Below are positions 27,527 through 36,319 of a DNA stretch of 64,000 bases, one piece after another (position 1 is the first letter of the stretch; each line of letters opens with the position of its first letter). The DNA is taken from NCBI RefSeq assembly GCF_036840915.1, contig NZ_CP085725.1, positions 1,984,001 through 2,048,000 of the forward strand, read 5' to 3'. This stretch comes from Flavobacterium hankyongi (lineage in GTDB: Bacteria; Bacteroidota; Bacteroidia; Flavobacteriales; Flavobacteriaceae). The notes under the pieces are model-generated. The model ran no database searches. It worked only from the letters and a program-made list of their open reading frames with translations, and was not told the origin of the DNA. Position numbers and translations under genes: made by a program.

Positions 27527-27796
27527 ATGTATTTATCAAAAGAAAAAAAGGCTGAAATCTTCGCTCAACACGGAGGAAAAGCTGAAAACACTGGTTCTGC
27601 TGAAGGGCAAATCGCTTTATTCACTTTCAGAATCAACCACTTAACTGAGCACTTGAAAAGAAATCGTCACGATTACAACACTGAGCGTTCGTTAGTGAAA
27701 TTAGTAGGTAAAAGAAGAAGTCTTCTTGACTACTTGAAAAATACGGAAATCAACAGATACCGTGCGATTATCAAAGAATTAAACATCAGAAAATAA
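27527..27796 (+). CDS. rpsO: 30S ribosomal protein S15
   Basis: The 89-residue protein has the length and the core residues of bacterial S15 (NTGSAEGQIALFTFRI, NHLTEHLK, HDYNTERSLVKLVGKRR). It binds helices of 16S rRNA early in 30S assembly. It lies directly upstream of pnp, the same order as in E. coli, but a strong terminator and a new promoter-like sequence separate the two genes here. Confidence 0.98.
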   Translation: MYLSKEKKAEIFAQHGGKAENTGSAEGQIALFTFRINHLTEHLKRNRHDYNTERSLVKLVGKRRSLLDYLKNTEINRYRAIIKELNIRK

Positions 27797-27803
27797 TCAA
27801 GAT

Positions 27804-27831
27804 AAAAAGAGGTGCCTGCGCGCCTCTTTTT
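27804..27831 (+). terminator. Terminator after rpsO
   Basis: AGAGGTGC / GCGCCTCT (one G-T pair) closes a CTGC tetraloop, with an A-run before and a T-run after. Confidence 0.92.
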
Positions 27832-27837
27832 GTTTTA

Positions 27838-27845
27838 TATATTTG
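27838..27845 (+). promoter_or_regulatory. Possible -7 element of pnp
   Basis: TATATTTG fits TAnnTTTG. A start about 7 bases on would give a leader of about 90 bases rich in CAACA repeats. The -33 position falls inside the rpsO terminator and has no TTG. Confidence 0.4.
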
Positions 27846-27942
27846 TTACAGAAAAAGTTTGGTTTTTCATTGGGTTTCAGACAACTACACAACACACAAC
27901 AACACAACTAAAACCCTTTGTTTAATTTAGAATTAGATTTTT

Positions 27943-30111
27943 ATGATTCCAAAAGTGTTCCAAGAAGTTATCGATTTAGGTGACGGAAGAAGTATCACAA
28001 TCGAGACTGGAAAATTAGCCAAACAAGCTGACGGATCTGTGGTTGTTAGAATGGGCGATGCAATGCTTTTAGCAACCGCAGTATCTGCAAGAACTGCAAA
28101 CCCTGGCGTAGATTTTTTACCATTAACAGTAGATTATCGCGAAAAATTTGCAGCAGCAGGTCGTTTCCCTGGAGGTTTCTTTAAAAGAGAAGCACGTCCA
28201 AGCGACAGCGAAGTATTAACAATGCGTTTAGTTGACCGTGTATTGCGTCCACTATTCCCAGATGACTATCACGCAGAGACACAAGTTATGATTCAGTTAA
28301 TGTCTCATGACGAAAATGTAATGCCTGATGCATTAGCAGGACTAGCAGCCTCTGCGTGTCTTGCTGTATCTGACATTCCTTTTTACAACTTAATTTCTGA
28401 AGTACGCGTAGGTCGCGTTGACGGAAAATTAGTAATCAACCCAAGTAAAGAACAATTAGAGCAATCAGACATCGACATGATGATTGGTGCTTCTGATGAT
28501 TCAGTTTGTATGGTTGAAGGTGAAATGAAAGAAATTTCAGAAGCCGAAATGATTGAAGCAATAAAGTTTGCACACGAAGCAATCAAAATACAAATTAAAG
28601 CTCAAGAGCGTTTACGTGCTGCTGTTGGCTCTCCTGCTTACAGAGAATACGAAGGCGACAAATCAGACGAAGCTGTTTATGCAAAAGTGAAAGCTGCATC
28701 TTACGATAAATATTATGCAGTTGCACAAGAAGCTTCTGCTAAGAGTGAAAGAGGTGAGAAATTTGCCGAAATCAAAGAAGAAGTAAAAGCATTGTTCACA
28801 GAAGAAGAGCATGCTGAAAACCCAGATTTAGCTGAATTAGTTTCTAAATACATCTACAAAACACAAAAAGAAGCTGTAAGAAACGTTGTTCTTGAAAAAG
28901 GAATTCGCTTAGATGGTCGTAAAACAACAGAAATTCGCCCAATTTGGTCAGAAGTTGATTATTTACCATCTGCTCATGGTTCAGCTATTTTTACTCGTGG
29001 GGAAACTCAAGCTTTAGCTACAGTAACTTTAGGAACTTCAAGAGAAGCAAACATAATTGACTTACCTTCTGAACAAGGTGAAGAGCGTTTCTATTTACAC
29101 TACAACTTCCCTCCTTTCTCAACTGGTGAAGCTAAACCTTTAAGAGGAACTTCAAGAAGAGAAGTTGGACATGGAAACTTAGCGCAAAGAGCGTTAAAAA
29201 ACATGATTCCTGCTGATTGCCCTTACACAATCCGTATAGTATCTGAAGTATTAGAATCAAATGGTTCATCGTCTATGGCAACTGTTTGTTCAGGAACTTT
29301 AGCTTTAATGGATGCTGGTGTTCAAATGATCAAACCAGTTTCTGGAATTGCAATGGGATTAATCACTGATGGTGAAAAATTTGCAGTTTTATCTGATATC
29401 TTAGGAGATGAAGATCACTTAGGAGATATGGACTTCAAAGTAACTGGAACTGCCGATGGTATCACCGCTTGTCAGATGGATATTAAAATTGATGGTTTAC
29501 GTTACGACATTATGGAGCAAGCGTTAGAGCAAGCTCGTGATGGACGTTTACATATATTAGGTAAATTAACAGAAACTATTGCCAAACCAAACGCAACTGT
29601 AAAACCAAAAGCTCCAAAAATCATCACTGTTACCATTCCTGGAAACTTTATTGGTGCCTTAATTGGCCCTGGCGGAAAAGTAATTCAGGAATTACAAAAA
29701 GCAACAGGAACAACTATTGTTATTAACGAAGTTGACGAACAGGGTGTTGTTGAGATTCTAGGAACAAGTCCGGAAGGCATCGACACTGTTTTAGCTAAAA
29801 TCGACTCTATAATTTTCAAACCGCAGGTAGGAGAATCTTATGAAGTGAAAGTAATCAAAATGCTTGACTTTGGAGCAGTAGTTGAATACACTAAAGCTCC
29901 TGGAAACGAAGTATTATTACACGTTTCTGAATTAGCTTGGGAACGTACTGAAAAACCTTCTGACGTAGTTAACATGGGTGACGTATTTATGGTTAAATAC
30001 TTAGGTTTAGACCCTAAAACTCGTAAAGAAAAAGTTTCAAGAAAACAACTTCTTCCTCGTCCACCACGTGAAGAGAAGAAAGATGATAAAAAAGAAAATC
30101 CTCAAGGTTAA
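27943..30111 (+). CDS. pnp: Polyribonucleotide nucleotidyltransferase (PNPase)
   Basis: The 722-residue enzyme degrades RNA 3' to 5' with phosphate. It has two RNase PH domains joined by a helical domain. KH ([20 protein letters not shown]) and S1 ([14 protein letters not shown]) RNA-binding domains lie at the C terminus. The second RNase PH domain contains the active-site stretch with FPPFSTGE and SSSMATVC. The tail is short and lysine-rich. The length is normal and all domains are present. It is followed by a terminator. Confidence 0.98.
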   Translation: MIPKVFQEVIDLGDGRSITIETGKLAKQADGSVVVRMGDAMLLATAVSARTANPGVDFLPLTVDYREKFAAAGRFPGGFFKREARPSDSEVLTMRLVDRVLRPLFPDDYHAETQVMIQLMSHDENVMPDALAGLAASACLAVSDIPFYNLISEVRVGRVDGKLVINPSKEQLEQSDIDMMIGASDDSVCMVEGEMKEISEAEMIEAIKFAHEAIKIQIKAQERLRAAVGSPAYREYEGDKSDEAVYAKVKAASYDKYYAVAQEASAKSERGEKFAEIKEEVKALFTEEEHAENPDLAELVSKYIYKTQKEAVRNVVLEKGIRLDGRKTTEIRPIWSEVDYLPSAHGSAIFTRGETQALATVTLGTSREANIIDLPSEQGEERFYLHYNFPPFSTGEAKPLRGTSRREVGHGNLAQRALKNMIPADCPYTIRIVSEVLESNGSSSMATVCSGTLALMDAGVQMIKPVSGIAMGLITDGEKFAVLSDILGDEDHLGDMDFKVTGTADGITACQMDIKIDGLRYDIMEQALEQARDGRLHILGKLTETIAKPNATVKPKAPKIITVTIPGNFIGALIGPGGKVIQELQKATGTTIVINEVDEQGVVEILGTSPEGIDTVLAKIDSIIFKPQVGESYEVKVIKMLDFGAVVEYTKAPGNEVLLHVSELAWERTEKPSDVVNMGDVFMVKYLGLDPKTRKEKVSRKQLLPRPPREEKKDDKKENPQG

Positions 30112-30137
30112 TTAATTCAAATTAATTCAATAGGTTG

Positions 30138-30165
30138 AACCCTGCTCTAAGAGCAGGGTTTTTTT
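30138..30165 (+). terminator. Terminator after pnp
   Basis: AACCCTGCTC (30138-30147) and GAGCAGGGTT (30151-30160) close a TAA loop and are followed by a T-run. Confidence 0.93.
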
Positions 30166-30298
30166 GTTATAAACTGTAAGATTACACATATAACAAATTG
30201 AAAATTAAAGCATTACTTATTTTTTATTGATAAATAATCATCCAAAATGACCATACAATGAGATATCTTCAGTCAAATAAAAAAAATACTGCTTAGAA

Positions 30299-30330
30299 TT
30301 GAATAAAAATGAAAAAATGATGTATTTTCG
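30299..30330 (+). promoter_or_regulatory. Promoter of the DUF4249/TonB receptor locus
   Basis: TTG (30299-30301), 21 bases, and TATTTTCG (30323-30330) match the Bacteroidota promoter with one mismatch. Transcription would start near 30337, about 9 bases before the TTG codon at 30346. Confidence 0.6.
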
Positions 30331-30345
30331 TAAAAAAAGAAAATA

Positions 30346-30816
30346 TTGAAATCAGCTTTAACATTATTGGGAATACTTTACTCTTCACTACTTATTTCAC
30401 AGACACAAGATTATAAGGATATTTATACTAAAATTGACAAAGAGTTAAGTATTGGAAACTTGAATTTGGAAAAAGGAAAAATTTACATTAATAAAGATGT
30501 TAATGTAAAAAACAACCATAGATACTTATTTAATGATGCAACCTTTATATCCAATATAAAACACAACAAGCAAATTTATTATAACAATAATGTAAAGTAT
30601 GACATTTTTCAAAACATTCTTATTGTAAATCCAAGCAACCAATCAAAAAGATTATTTGTGGAGCTTAGTAAAAATGAAGTCGAATCTTTCACTATTGAAA
30701 ATAAAAACTTTGTTCTAATTGAATTACCCAACAATGAAAATTGGTATTGTGAAGAAAATTTGATTTCTTCCTCATTTACTTTCTACATAAAATACCAAAA
30801 AAGAAAAAAGAAATAA
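30346..30816 (+). CDS. Exported protein of unknown function, zero-frame part of a frameshifted gene
   Basis: The 156-residue zero-frame product starts at a TTG codon and has a signal peptide (LTLLGILYSSLLISQ). It is lysine- and asparagine-rich. The frame ends with a TAA right after an A AAA AAG heptamer. Clear coding-type sequence continues in the -1 frame to 31043, so the intact product is probably about 232 residues. It is the first gene of the locus with the TonB receptor and the DUF4249 lipoproteins, and no family is recognised. The TTG start is chosen because no ATG in frame precedes the signal peptide and the promoter lies just upstream. Confidence 0.6.
   Translation: MKSALTLLGILYSSLLISQTQDYKDIYTKIDKELSIGNLNLEKGKIYINKDVNVKNNHRYLFNDATFISNIKHNKQIYYNNNVKYDIFQNILIVNPSNQSKRLFVELSKNEVESFTIENKNFVLIELPNNENWYCEENLISSSFTFYIKYQKRKKK
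30804..30810 (+). other. A AAA AAG heptamer, candidate -1 ribosomal frameshift site
   Basis: The seven bases are in the phase of a slippery heptamer: AAA and AAG are zero-frame codons, and a -1 slip lets both be read as AAA. The next -1 codon (GAA at 30810) opens the frame that runs to 31041. The zero frame reaches TAA one codon after the heptamer. A small hairpin (TGAC-AAT-GTCA, 30821-30831) lies about 10 bases downstream. Confidence 0.55.
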
Positions 30817-31043
30817 TATCTGACAATGTCATAAAACCTTTCTATACAGAGGAAGTATCATTTTTTTTAAAAAAACAAGGAAAGATTTCACAAATTGATT
30901 CCAAAAAAAGCATAGTAAATCAATTTCCTGAATTAAAAACCGAAATAAATGATTTTTACAAAATGAATAATCATCTTCTAAAAGATGAAAAAATTAAATT
31001 CATGGAAAATCTAATTTTTAAAATAAAAAGTCTACAGAAATAA
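30810..31043 (+). pseudogene. -1 frame continuation of the gene at 30346
   Basis: From 30810 the -1 frame is open for 77 codons (EIISDNVIKPFYTEEVSFF... to KIKSLQK) and stops with TAA at 31041-31043, 5 bases before the TonB receptor ATG. Its composition is like that of the neighbours, and it uses up nearly all the space to the next gene. It is either the C-terminal part of a product made by programmed frameshifting or the remnant left by a one-base change in an A-run. Confidence 0.6.
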
Positions 31044-31048
31044 TTACC

Positions 31049-33802
31049 ATGAATAAATTTCAGCTTTTACTCATTCTTCTATTTTTCAATTTAACTTACT
31101 CACAAGAAAATAAAATTTCTTTAGAATATTCAAATCAAAACTACAGAAGTATAATTCAAAAAATAGAGCAAGCAAGCCCTTATAGGTTTTTTTATGACGA
31201 TAGATGGATAGACGACACTAAGTACTTTAGCAACGAATTTAAAAACAAATCTATAGATCAAATTTTAAATCAAATTTTTGAAGACTCAGATATAAATTTC
31301 TTTATTGATTCAAACAGAATTATTTTAACTCAAAAAATTCTAATTCATGATAAATTAGCTGATTCATTCTACAAAAAAGAAAACAATGACAAACAGTTAT
31401 CTAGCAAACCATCTCCCGTTTTTTATCAAGAATATAACAGTTCAAAAACTCAACTAGATTCAATTTCTTTAATAGGCAAAGAATCTAAAGACAACTATTC
31501 AAAAGGATCGAATTTCAAACTCACTGGAACTATAAAAAACAAAAAAAGCAATGAATTCATCCCTGACGTAAATATTTCAATAAAAAAATTAGGCATAAAT
31601 ACAATTTCAGATGATCAGGGTAATTTCGAATTAAATCTCCCTCCTGGAATTCACACGGTTTCATTTTCAATTCAAGGCTTTAAATCCAACACAAAGAAAA
31701 TAATTGTTTATAATAACGGTAAATTAAATATTAATTTGACAGAAAGCGCCACACTTTTGAGTGAGGTTGTAATAAAAGGAAAAAATAAACAAAAGTTACG
31801 TACAGCTATTACCGGTGTTACCACAATAGAAGCTGAAGGGGTAAAAACTGTCCCGTTAGTTTTTGGAGAAAGAGATGTTCTTAAAATAGCCACAACAACA
31901 CCAGGTATTAAAACTGCTGGAGAAGGATCAGCAGGTTATAATGTAAGAGGAGGAAAAGAAGATCAAAATTTATTTATACTTGACAAAGGAACTATATACA
32001 ATCCTTCACACTTCTTTGGCCTATTCTCTGCATTAAACCCATACATTGTCAAAAAGGTTGATATTTACAAAGGGAGTATACCAACTGAGTTTGGAGGACG
32101 TTTATCATCAGTTTTTGACATTTCTTCTAAAAATGGTAATGTTGAAAAATTATCAGGCGAAGGAGGTATTGGCCCGGTAACGAGTAATTTAGCAGTATCA
32201 ATTCCAGTCATCAAAAACAAAGCAAGTCTTTTAATTGGAGGTCGAGGAACGTATTCTGGTTGGATTCTTAAAAGTTTAGATGAGGAAAAATTAAAAAATA
32301 GCAAAGCATCTTTCTATGATTTTTCAACAAGATATTCTCATAAAATAAATGACAACAATTCTATTGAATCAACAATTTACTACAGTAATGACAAATTTAA
32401 CATAACTGCAGATTCATTATTTTCATACAATAACAGATTAGTAACTTTAAACTGGAAGCACAAATTTAATGACAAAAATGCAAGTGAAATCACATTGACA
32501 AATTCAAAGTATAACTTTACAATTAATTACTCAGGTATTCCGCAAAACTCATTTAAATTTGGATATACTAATAATGAAACGCAGTTTCAGATTAAGCTAA
32601 TAAAAACACTAAATGAAAAAAATAGGCTTAGTTATGGCATCCAATCTAAAATATATAAAATAGAACCTGGTTATATTTTTGGAAATACTGAAAATTCAAA
32701 TATCCAATCTAAAAATATAAATACTGAAAAAGGCCTTGAGAGTGCTTTGTACATTAGTGACAATTACAAAATATCCGACAAATTACTTTTTGATATAGGA
32801 GTAAGATATTCGATTTATAATGCCCTTGGACCAAGTATCCAAAAAAGCTATGCCCAAGATCAACCTAGAGGACAAGGAACCCAAACAGGAGAGACAACAT
32901 ACAAAAACAATGAGTTTTTTAAAACATACCACGGTTTTGAGCCTCGTTTAGCCCTAAGATATTCTATAAATAGCAGTCTATCTATTAAAGGAAGTTACGA
33001 CAAAACATTCCAATATATCCATTTGCTTTCAACAAATACTACCCAATCCCCTACAGATACATGGAAGTTATCAAACAATAATATAAAGCCTCAAAGTGGA
33101 GAGCAGTTTTCGGTTGGAATATTTAAAAATCTAGACCCAAATAACATCGAAATAAGTACTGAGTTTTATTATAAAAAATCTAAAAATATTTTAGATTATA
33201 AAGTTGGTGCTAATCTGGTCATGAATGAATACCTAGAAACGGAACTACTACAAGGCAATGGAAAATCATATGGAGCTGAATTATTAATTAAAAAAAAAGA
33301 AGGACGATTAAACGGATGGTTAAGCTACACTTACTCGAGATCTTTCATTAAGCTTGACGGACAATTTGATGAGGAAAAAGTAAATAATGGTAAATTTTTT
33401 CCAACCAATTTTGACAAACCTCATGATTTAAATTTAATTTTAAATTATAAATTAACAATGAGATATAGTTTTTCTGGAAACTTTACATATCAAACAGGAA
33501 GACCAGTTACATATCCAGTAGGAAAATATACTTATAATGGTAATGAATACCCAGTCTATAGCGACAGAAACGCATTCAGAATTCCTGATTATTATAGACT
33601 TGACCTAGGAATCAACATTGAAGGAAATCATAAAATAAAAAAATTAGCACATAGCTTCTGGAATATATCGGTTTACAATGTTCTAGGAAGAAACAACCCT
33701 TATTCTGTATACTTTGTAACCAAAAATGGTGAAATAAAAGGATATAAAACAACCATTTTCAATGTTCCTGTTCCAACTGTAACCTATAACTTCAAATTTT
33801 AA
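31049..33802 (+). CDS. TonB-dependent receptor with STN and carboxypeptidase-like N-terminal domains
   Basis: The 917-residue outer-membrane receptor has a signal peptide ending in LTYSQ. An STN-like domain (residues about 20-105) is followed by a carboxypeptidase-regulatory-like beta-sandwich (about 155-235), a plug (about 250-365, VRGGKEDQNLFILDKG) and a barrel ending in YNFKF. The N-terminal STN domain is typical of receptors that can signal to an anti-sigma factor or that need extra contacts at the inner face. No anti-sigma or sigma gene lies in this locus. It is followed after 2 bases by the first DUF4249 gene. The ligand is unknown. Confidence 0.88.
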   Translation: MNKFQLLLILLFFNLTYSQENKISLEYSNQNYRSIIQKIEQASPYRFFYDDRWIDDTKYFSNEFKNKSIDQILNQIFEDSDINFFIDSNRIILTQKILIHDKLADSFYKKENNDKQLSSKPSPVFYQEYNSSKTQLDSISLIGKESKDNYSKGSNFKLTGTIKNKKSNEFIPDVNISIKKLGINTISDDQGNFELNLPPGIHTVSFSIQGFKSNTKKIIVYNNGKLNINLTESATLLSEVVIKGKNKQKLRTAITGVTTIEAEGVKTVPLVFGERDVLKIATTTPGIKTAGEGSAGYNVRGGKEDQNLFILDKGTIYNPSHFFGLFSALNPYIVKKVDIYKGSIPTEFGGRLSSVFDISSKNGNVEKLSGEGGIGPVTSNLAVSIPVIKNKASLLIGGRGTYSGWILKSLDEEKLKNSKASFYDFSTRYSHKINDNNSIESTIYYSNDKFNITADSLFSYNNRLVTLNWKHKFNDKNASEITLTNSKYNFTINYSGIPQNSFKFGYTNNETQFQIKLIKTLNEKNRLSYGIQSKIYKIEPGYIFGNTENSNIQSKNINTEKGLESALYISDNYKISDKLLFDIGVRYSIYNALGPSIQKSYAQDQPRGQGTQTGETTYKNNEFFKTYHGFEPRLALRYSINSSLSIKGSYDKTFQYIHLLSTNTTQSPTDTWKLSNNNIKPQSGEQFSVGIFKNLDPNNIEISTEFYYKKSKNILDYKVGANLVMNEYLETELLQGNGKSYGAELLIKKKEGRLNGWLSYTYSRSFIKLDGQFDEEKVNNGKFFPTNFDKPHDLNLILNYKLTMRYSFSGNFTYQTGRPVTYPVGKYTYNGNEYPVYSDRNAFRIPDYYRLDLGINIEGNHKIKKLAHSFWNISVYNVLGRNNPYSVYFVTKNGEIKGYKTTIFNVPVPTVTYNFKF

Positions 33803-33804
33803 TT

Positions 33805-35034
33805 ATGAAAAAAATATATTTCTATTTAATGCTATTGGTTGTAATTATGCAAGGTTGCACTGAACCTTATGCCTTACAAACAGAAAATTTTGAAGATATA
33901 ATTGTTGTAGAAGCAACCTTAACTAATGAATACAAGAATCAAGAAGTTAAGATTTCAAGAACATTTCGCTTAGAAGAAACAGAACCCAAATTTGAAAAAG
34001 GTGCTACAGTTTTTGTTACAGATAGTAATGGAACTCAATATGACTTTGTAGAAAGCAACAATGTTTATATTTCCACTAGCAAATTTGAAGCTCAACAAAA
34101 TGTTAATTACAAGTTGACTGTAATTACATCTGACGGGAAAACTTATAAATCAAGAGATGAAAAAATAACATCTACAACTGAATTGGAAACTATAACACCT
34201 AATGTTGGAACAAACTCGACCCTGGGAAATGGAGTTCAAATAATTGCTAATTCAAATGACTCTTCAAATGGTATAAAATATTACAGATATACATATGAAG
34301 AGACAAATAAAGTAATTTCTCCTCAATGGAGAGCTTTTATGGGTATTGCTGATGGAGCAACCCCTTCACATCCCAACGGAAGAGTATTTATAGTACCATG
34401 GCCTTATGAATCTAAAATTTGTTATACTACTGAAAACTCAAAAGACATTATTTTATACAATACAGCCTTAAATTCAACAAGTAGTAATTCATCATTAATA
34501 AGATTTATCAGTGACCAAGATTATAAAATTGCTAATAGATATTCGATCGAAGTAACCCTTCATAATCAAAGCTTAGCAGCATACAATTATTATGACGCTT
34601 TAAAAAAATCGTCAACTCAAGGAAATATTTTATCTCAAAATCAGCCAGGTTTTTATTCAGGAAATATAAAAAATATAAACAATCCTAATGAAAAGGTTAT
34701 TGGCTTTTTCGATGTAACATATGTATCTAAAAAAAGAATATTTTTTAATTTTGAGGATCTATTCCCAGGTCTCTCAAAACCAAATTACCCATACTATTGT
34801 CCAGAAATAACAGACTCCAATCAAAATCAATTTAAGCTACTTTTTTGTTTTTGTCCTCCAAGAGATTGTCCAACCATAGTATGTGGTGGAACTGCAATAT
34901 TACAAGGTTTAAAGTCAAGAACCAAAGCAGTAATTGAATATGAAACAGATATAAGTTATACAATGGTTAATTCACAATGTGTAGATTGTACAACATTTTC
35001 ATCTAACATAAAGCCGACGTTTTGGGTTGATTAA
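33805..35034 (+). CDS. DUF4249 lipoprotein, first copy
   Basis: The 409-residue product has a lipoprotein signal ending at Cys18 (IMQGC), followed by the DUF4249 pattern TEPYALQTENFEDIIVVEATLTNEY. The C-terminal third is rich in cysteine and proline (CFCPPRDC, VNSQCVDC). DUF4249 proteins are encoded next to TonB receptors and are thought to act at the cell surface with them. This copy is a close relative of the next gene, with identical first residues (MKKIYFYL) and a shared block of over 40 residues around NQSLAAYNYY. Confidence 0.88.
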   Translation: MKKIYFYLMLLVVIMQGCTEPYALQTENFEDIIVVEATLTNEYKNQEVKISRTFRLEETEPKFEKGATVFVTDSNGTQYDFVESNNVYISTSKFEAQQNVNYKLTVITSDGKTYKSRDEKITSTTELETITPNVGTNSTLGNGVQIIANSNDSSNGIKYYRYTYEETNKVISPQWRAFMGIADGATPSHPNGRVFIVPWPYESKICYTTENSKDIILYNTALNSTSSNSSLIRFISDQDYKIANRYSIEVTLHNQSLAAYNYYDALKKSSTQGNILSQNQPGFYSGNIKNINNPNEKVIGFFDVTYVSKKRIFFNFEDLFPGLSKPNYPYYCPEITDSNQNQFKLLFCFCPPRDCPTIVCGGTAILQGLKSRTKAVIEYETDISYTMVNSQCVDCTTFSSNIKPTFWVD

Positions 35035-35053
35035 CCTAATAGATTATTATTAA

Positions 35054-36319
35054 ATGAAGAAAATTTATTTCTACTTATTTATATTAATACTTATAGCACA
35101 AAGCTGTACAGAACCTTATGCGCTTCAAACAGAGAATTTTGAAAATTTAATAGTCATTGAGGCTTCTATTACAAATCAATTTAAAAAACAAGAAGTAAAA
35201 GTATCAAGAACATATCCTTCTGAAAATAACTCTCCTGAGTTTGAAACTGGAGCTACAGTTTTTGTAACAGACAGTAATGGTAATCAGTATTATTTTGTCG
35301 AAAATAGTGGTGTTTATGTTTCGGCACAACAATTTCAAGCACAACCAAATATTACATATAAATTAACCGTAATTACTTCAGATGGTAAAACCTATACTTC
35401 GAAAGATGAAAAAATAGCATCTACTACCGAATTAGAAACTATTACAACGAGTGTGGGAACAAATGGTAACGAAGGTAATGGAGTTAAAATCATCGCAAAT
35501 ATGGATGATTCGACTGAAGGTATAAAATATTATAGATACACTTATGAAGAAACAAACAAAGTAATCTCTCCCCAGTGGAGAGATTATATGGGTGAAGCAG
35601 TTTATTTTTCACCTAGACCGAATTCCCCTCCTTTTGGAGAAGTATTAATTAAACCTTGGCCTTATGAATCCAAGATTTGTTATACAACTGAGAATTCTAA
35701 AGATATTATTCAATATAACACATCATTAAGTACAACAAATAATAATTCTTTTCAAGTTAGATTTATTAGTGACCAAAATTATAAAATAGCTCATAGATAT
35801 AGTATTGAAGTAACCCTTCACAATCAAAGTTTAGCAGCTTACAATTATTATGAGGCCTTAAAAAAATCTTCAACCCAAGGAAATATTTTATCACAAAACC
35901 AGCCTGGATTTTATTCTGGAAACATAAAAAACATAAACAATCCTAACGAAAAGATAATTGGTTTTTTTGAAGTTTCTCATATCTCAAAAAAAAGAATATT
36001 TTTCAATTTTGAAGATGTGTTCCCTAATCAATCCAAACCGCAATACCCTTATCATTGTCCCGAAATACCTCCTCCAACAAGCCCCGATATTAAAAATTTT
36101 CTGTTTTACTTTTATTGGTGCTATCCACCTCCTACTTGCGACCCTCTTGGTAGTGGAGATTATATTTTGTATACTTTGAATAATAAACTTAAAGCTGTTT
36201 ATGAGTTTGATATAACAGCTCCTATGAATGATATTCCAAATTACACATTAGTCAATTCACAATGCATTGACTGTACAACTTTTTCGTCAAACATAAAACC
36301 ATCATTTTGGATAGATTAA
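35054..36319 (+). CDS. DUF4249 lipoprotein, second copy
   Basis: The 421-residue product is a tandem duplicate of the previous gene, starting 20 bases after it. The lipoprotein Cys18 (IAQSC) is kept. The first 300 residues are closely similar, but the segment between the conserved VFPNQSKPQYPY and NSQCIDC parts differs in length and sequence (FYWCYPPPTC). That segment is the best candidate for a ligand- or partner-specific region. The stop overlaps the TTG start of the next gene, so translation is probably coupled. Confidence 0.88.
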   Translation: MKKIYFYLFILILIAQSCTEPYALQTENFENLIVIEASITNQFKKQEVKVSRTYPSENNSPEFETGATVFVTDSNGNQYYFVENSGVYVSAQQFQAQPNITYKLTVITSDGKTYTSKDEKIASTTELETITTSVGTNGNEGNGVKIIANMDDSTEGIKYYRYTYEETNKVISPQWRDYMGEAVYFSPRPNSPPFGEVLIKPWPYESKICYTTENSKDIIQYNTSLSTTNNNSFQVRFISDQNYKIAHRYSIEVTLHNQSLAAYNYYEALKKSSTQGNILSQNQPGFYSGNIKNINNPNEKIIGFFEVSHISKKRIFFNFEDVFPNQSKPQYPYHCPEIPPPTSPDIKNFLFYFYWCYPPPTCDPLGSGDYILYTLNNKLKAVYEFDITAPMNDIPNYTLVNSQCIDCTTFSSNIKPSFWID

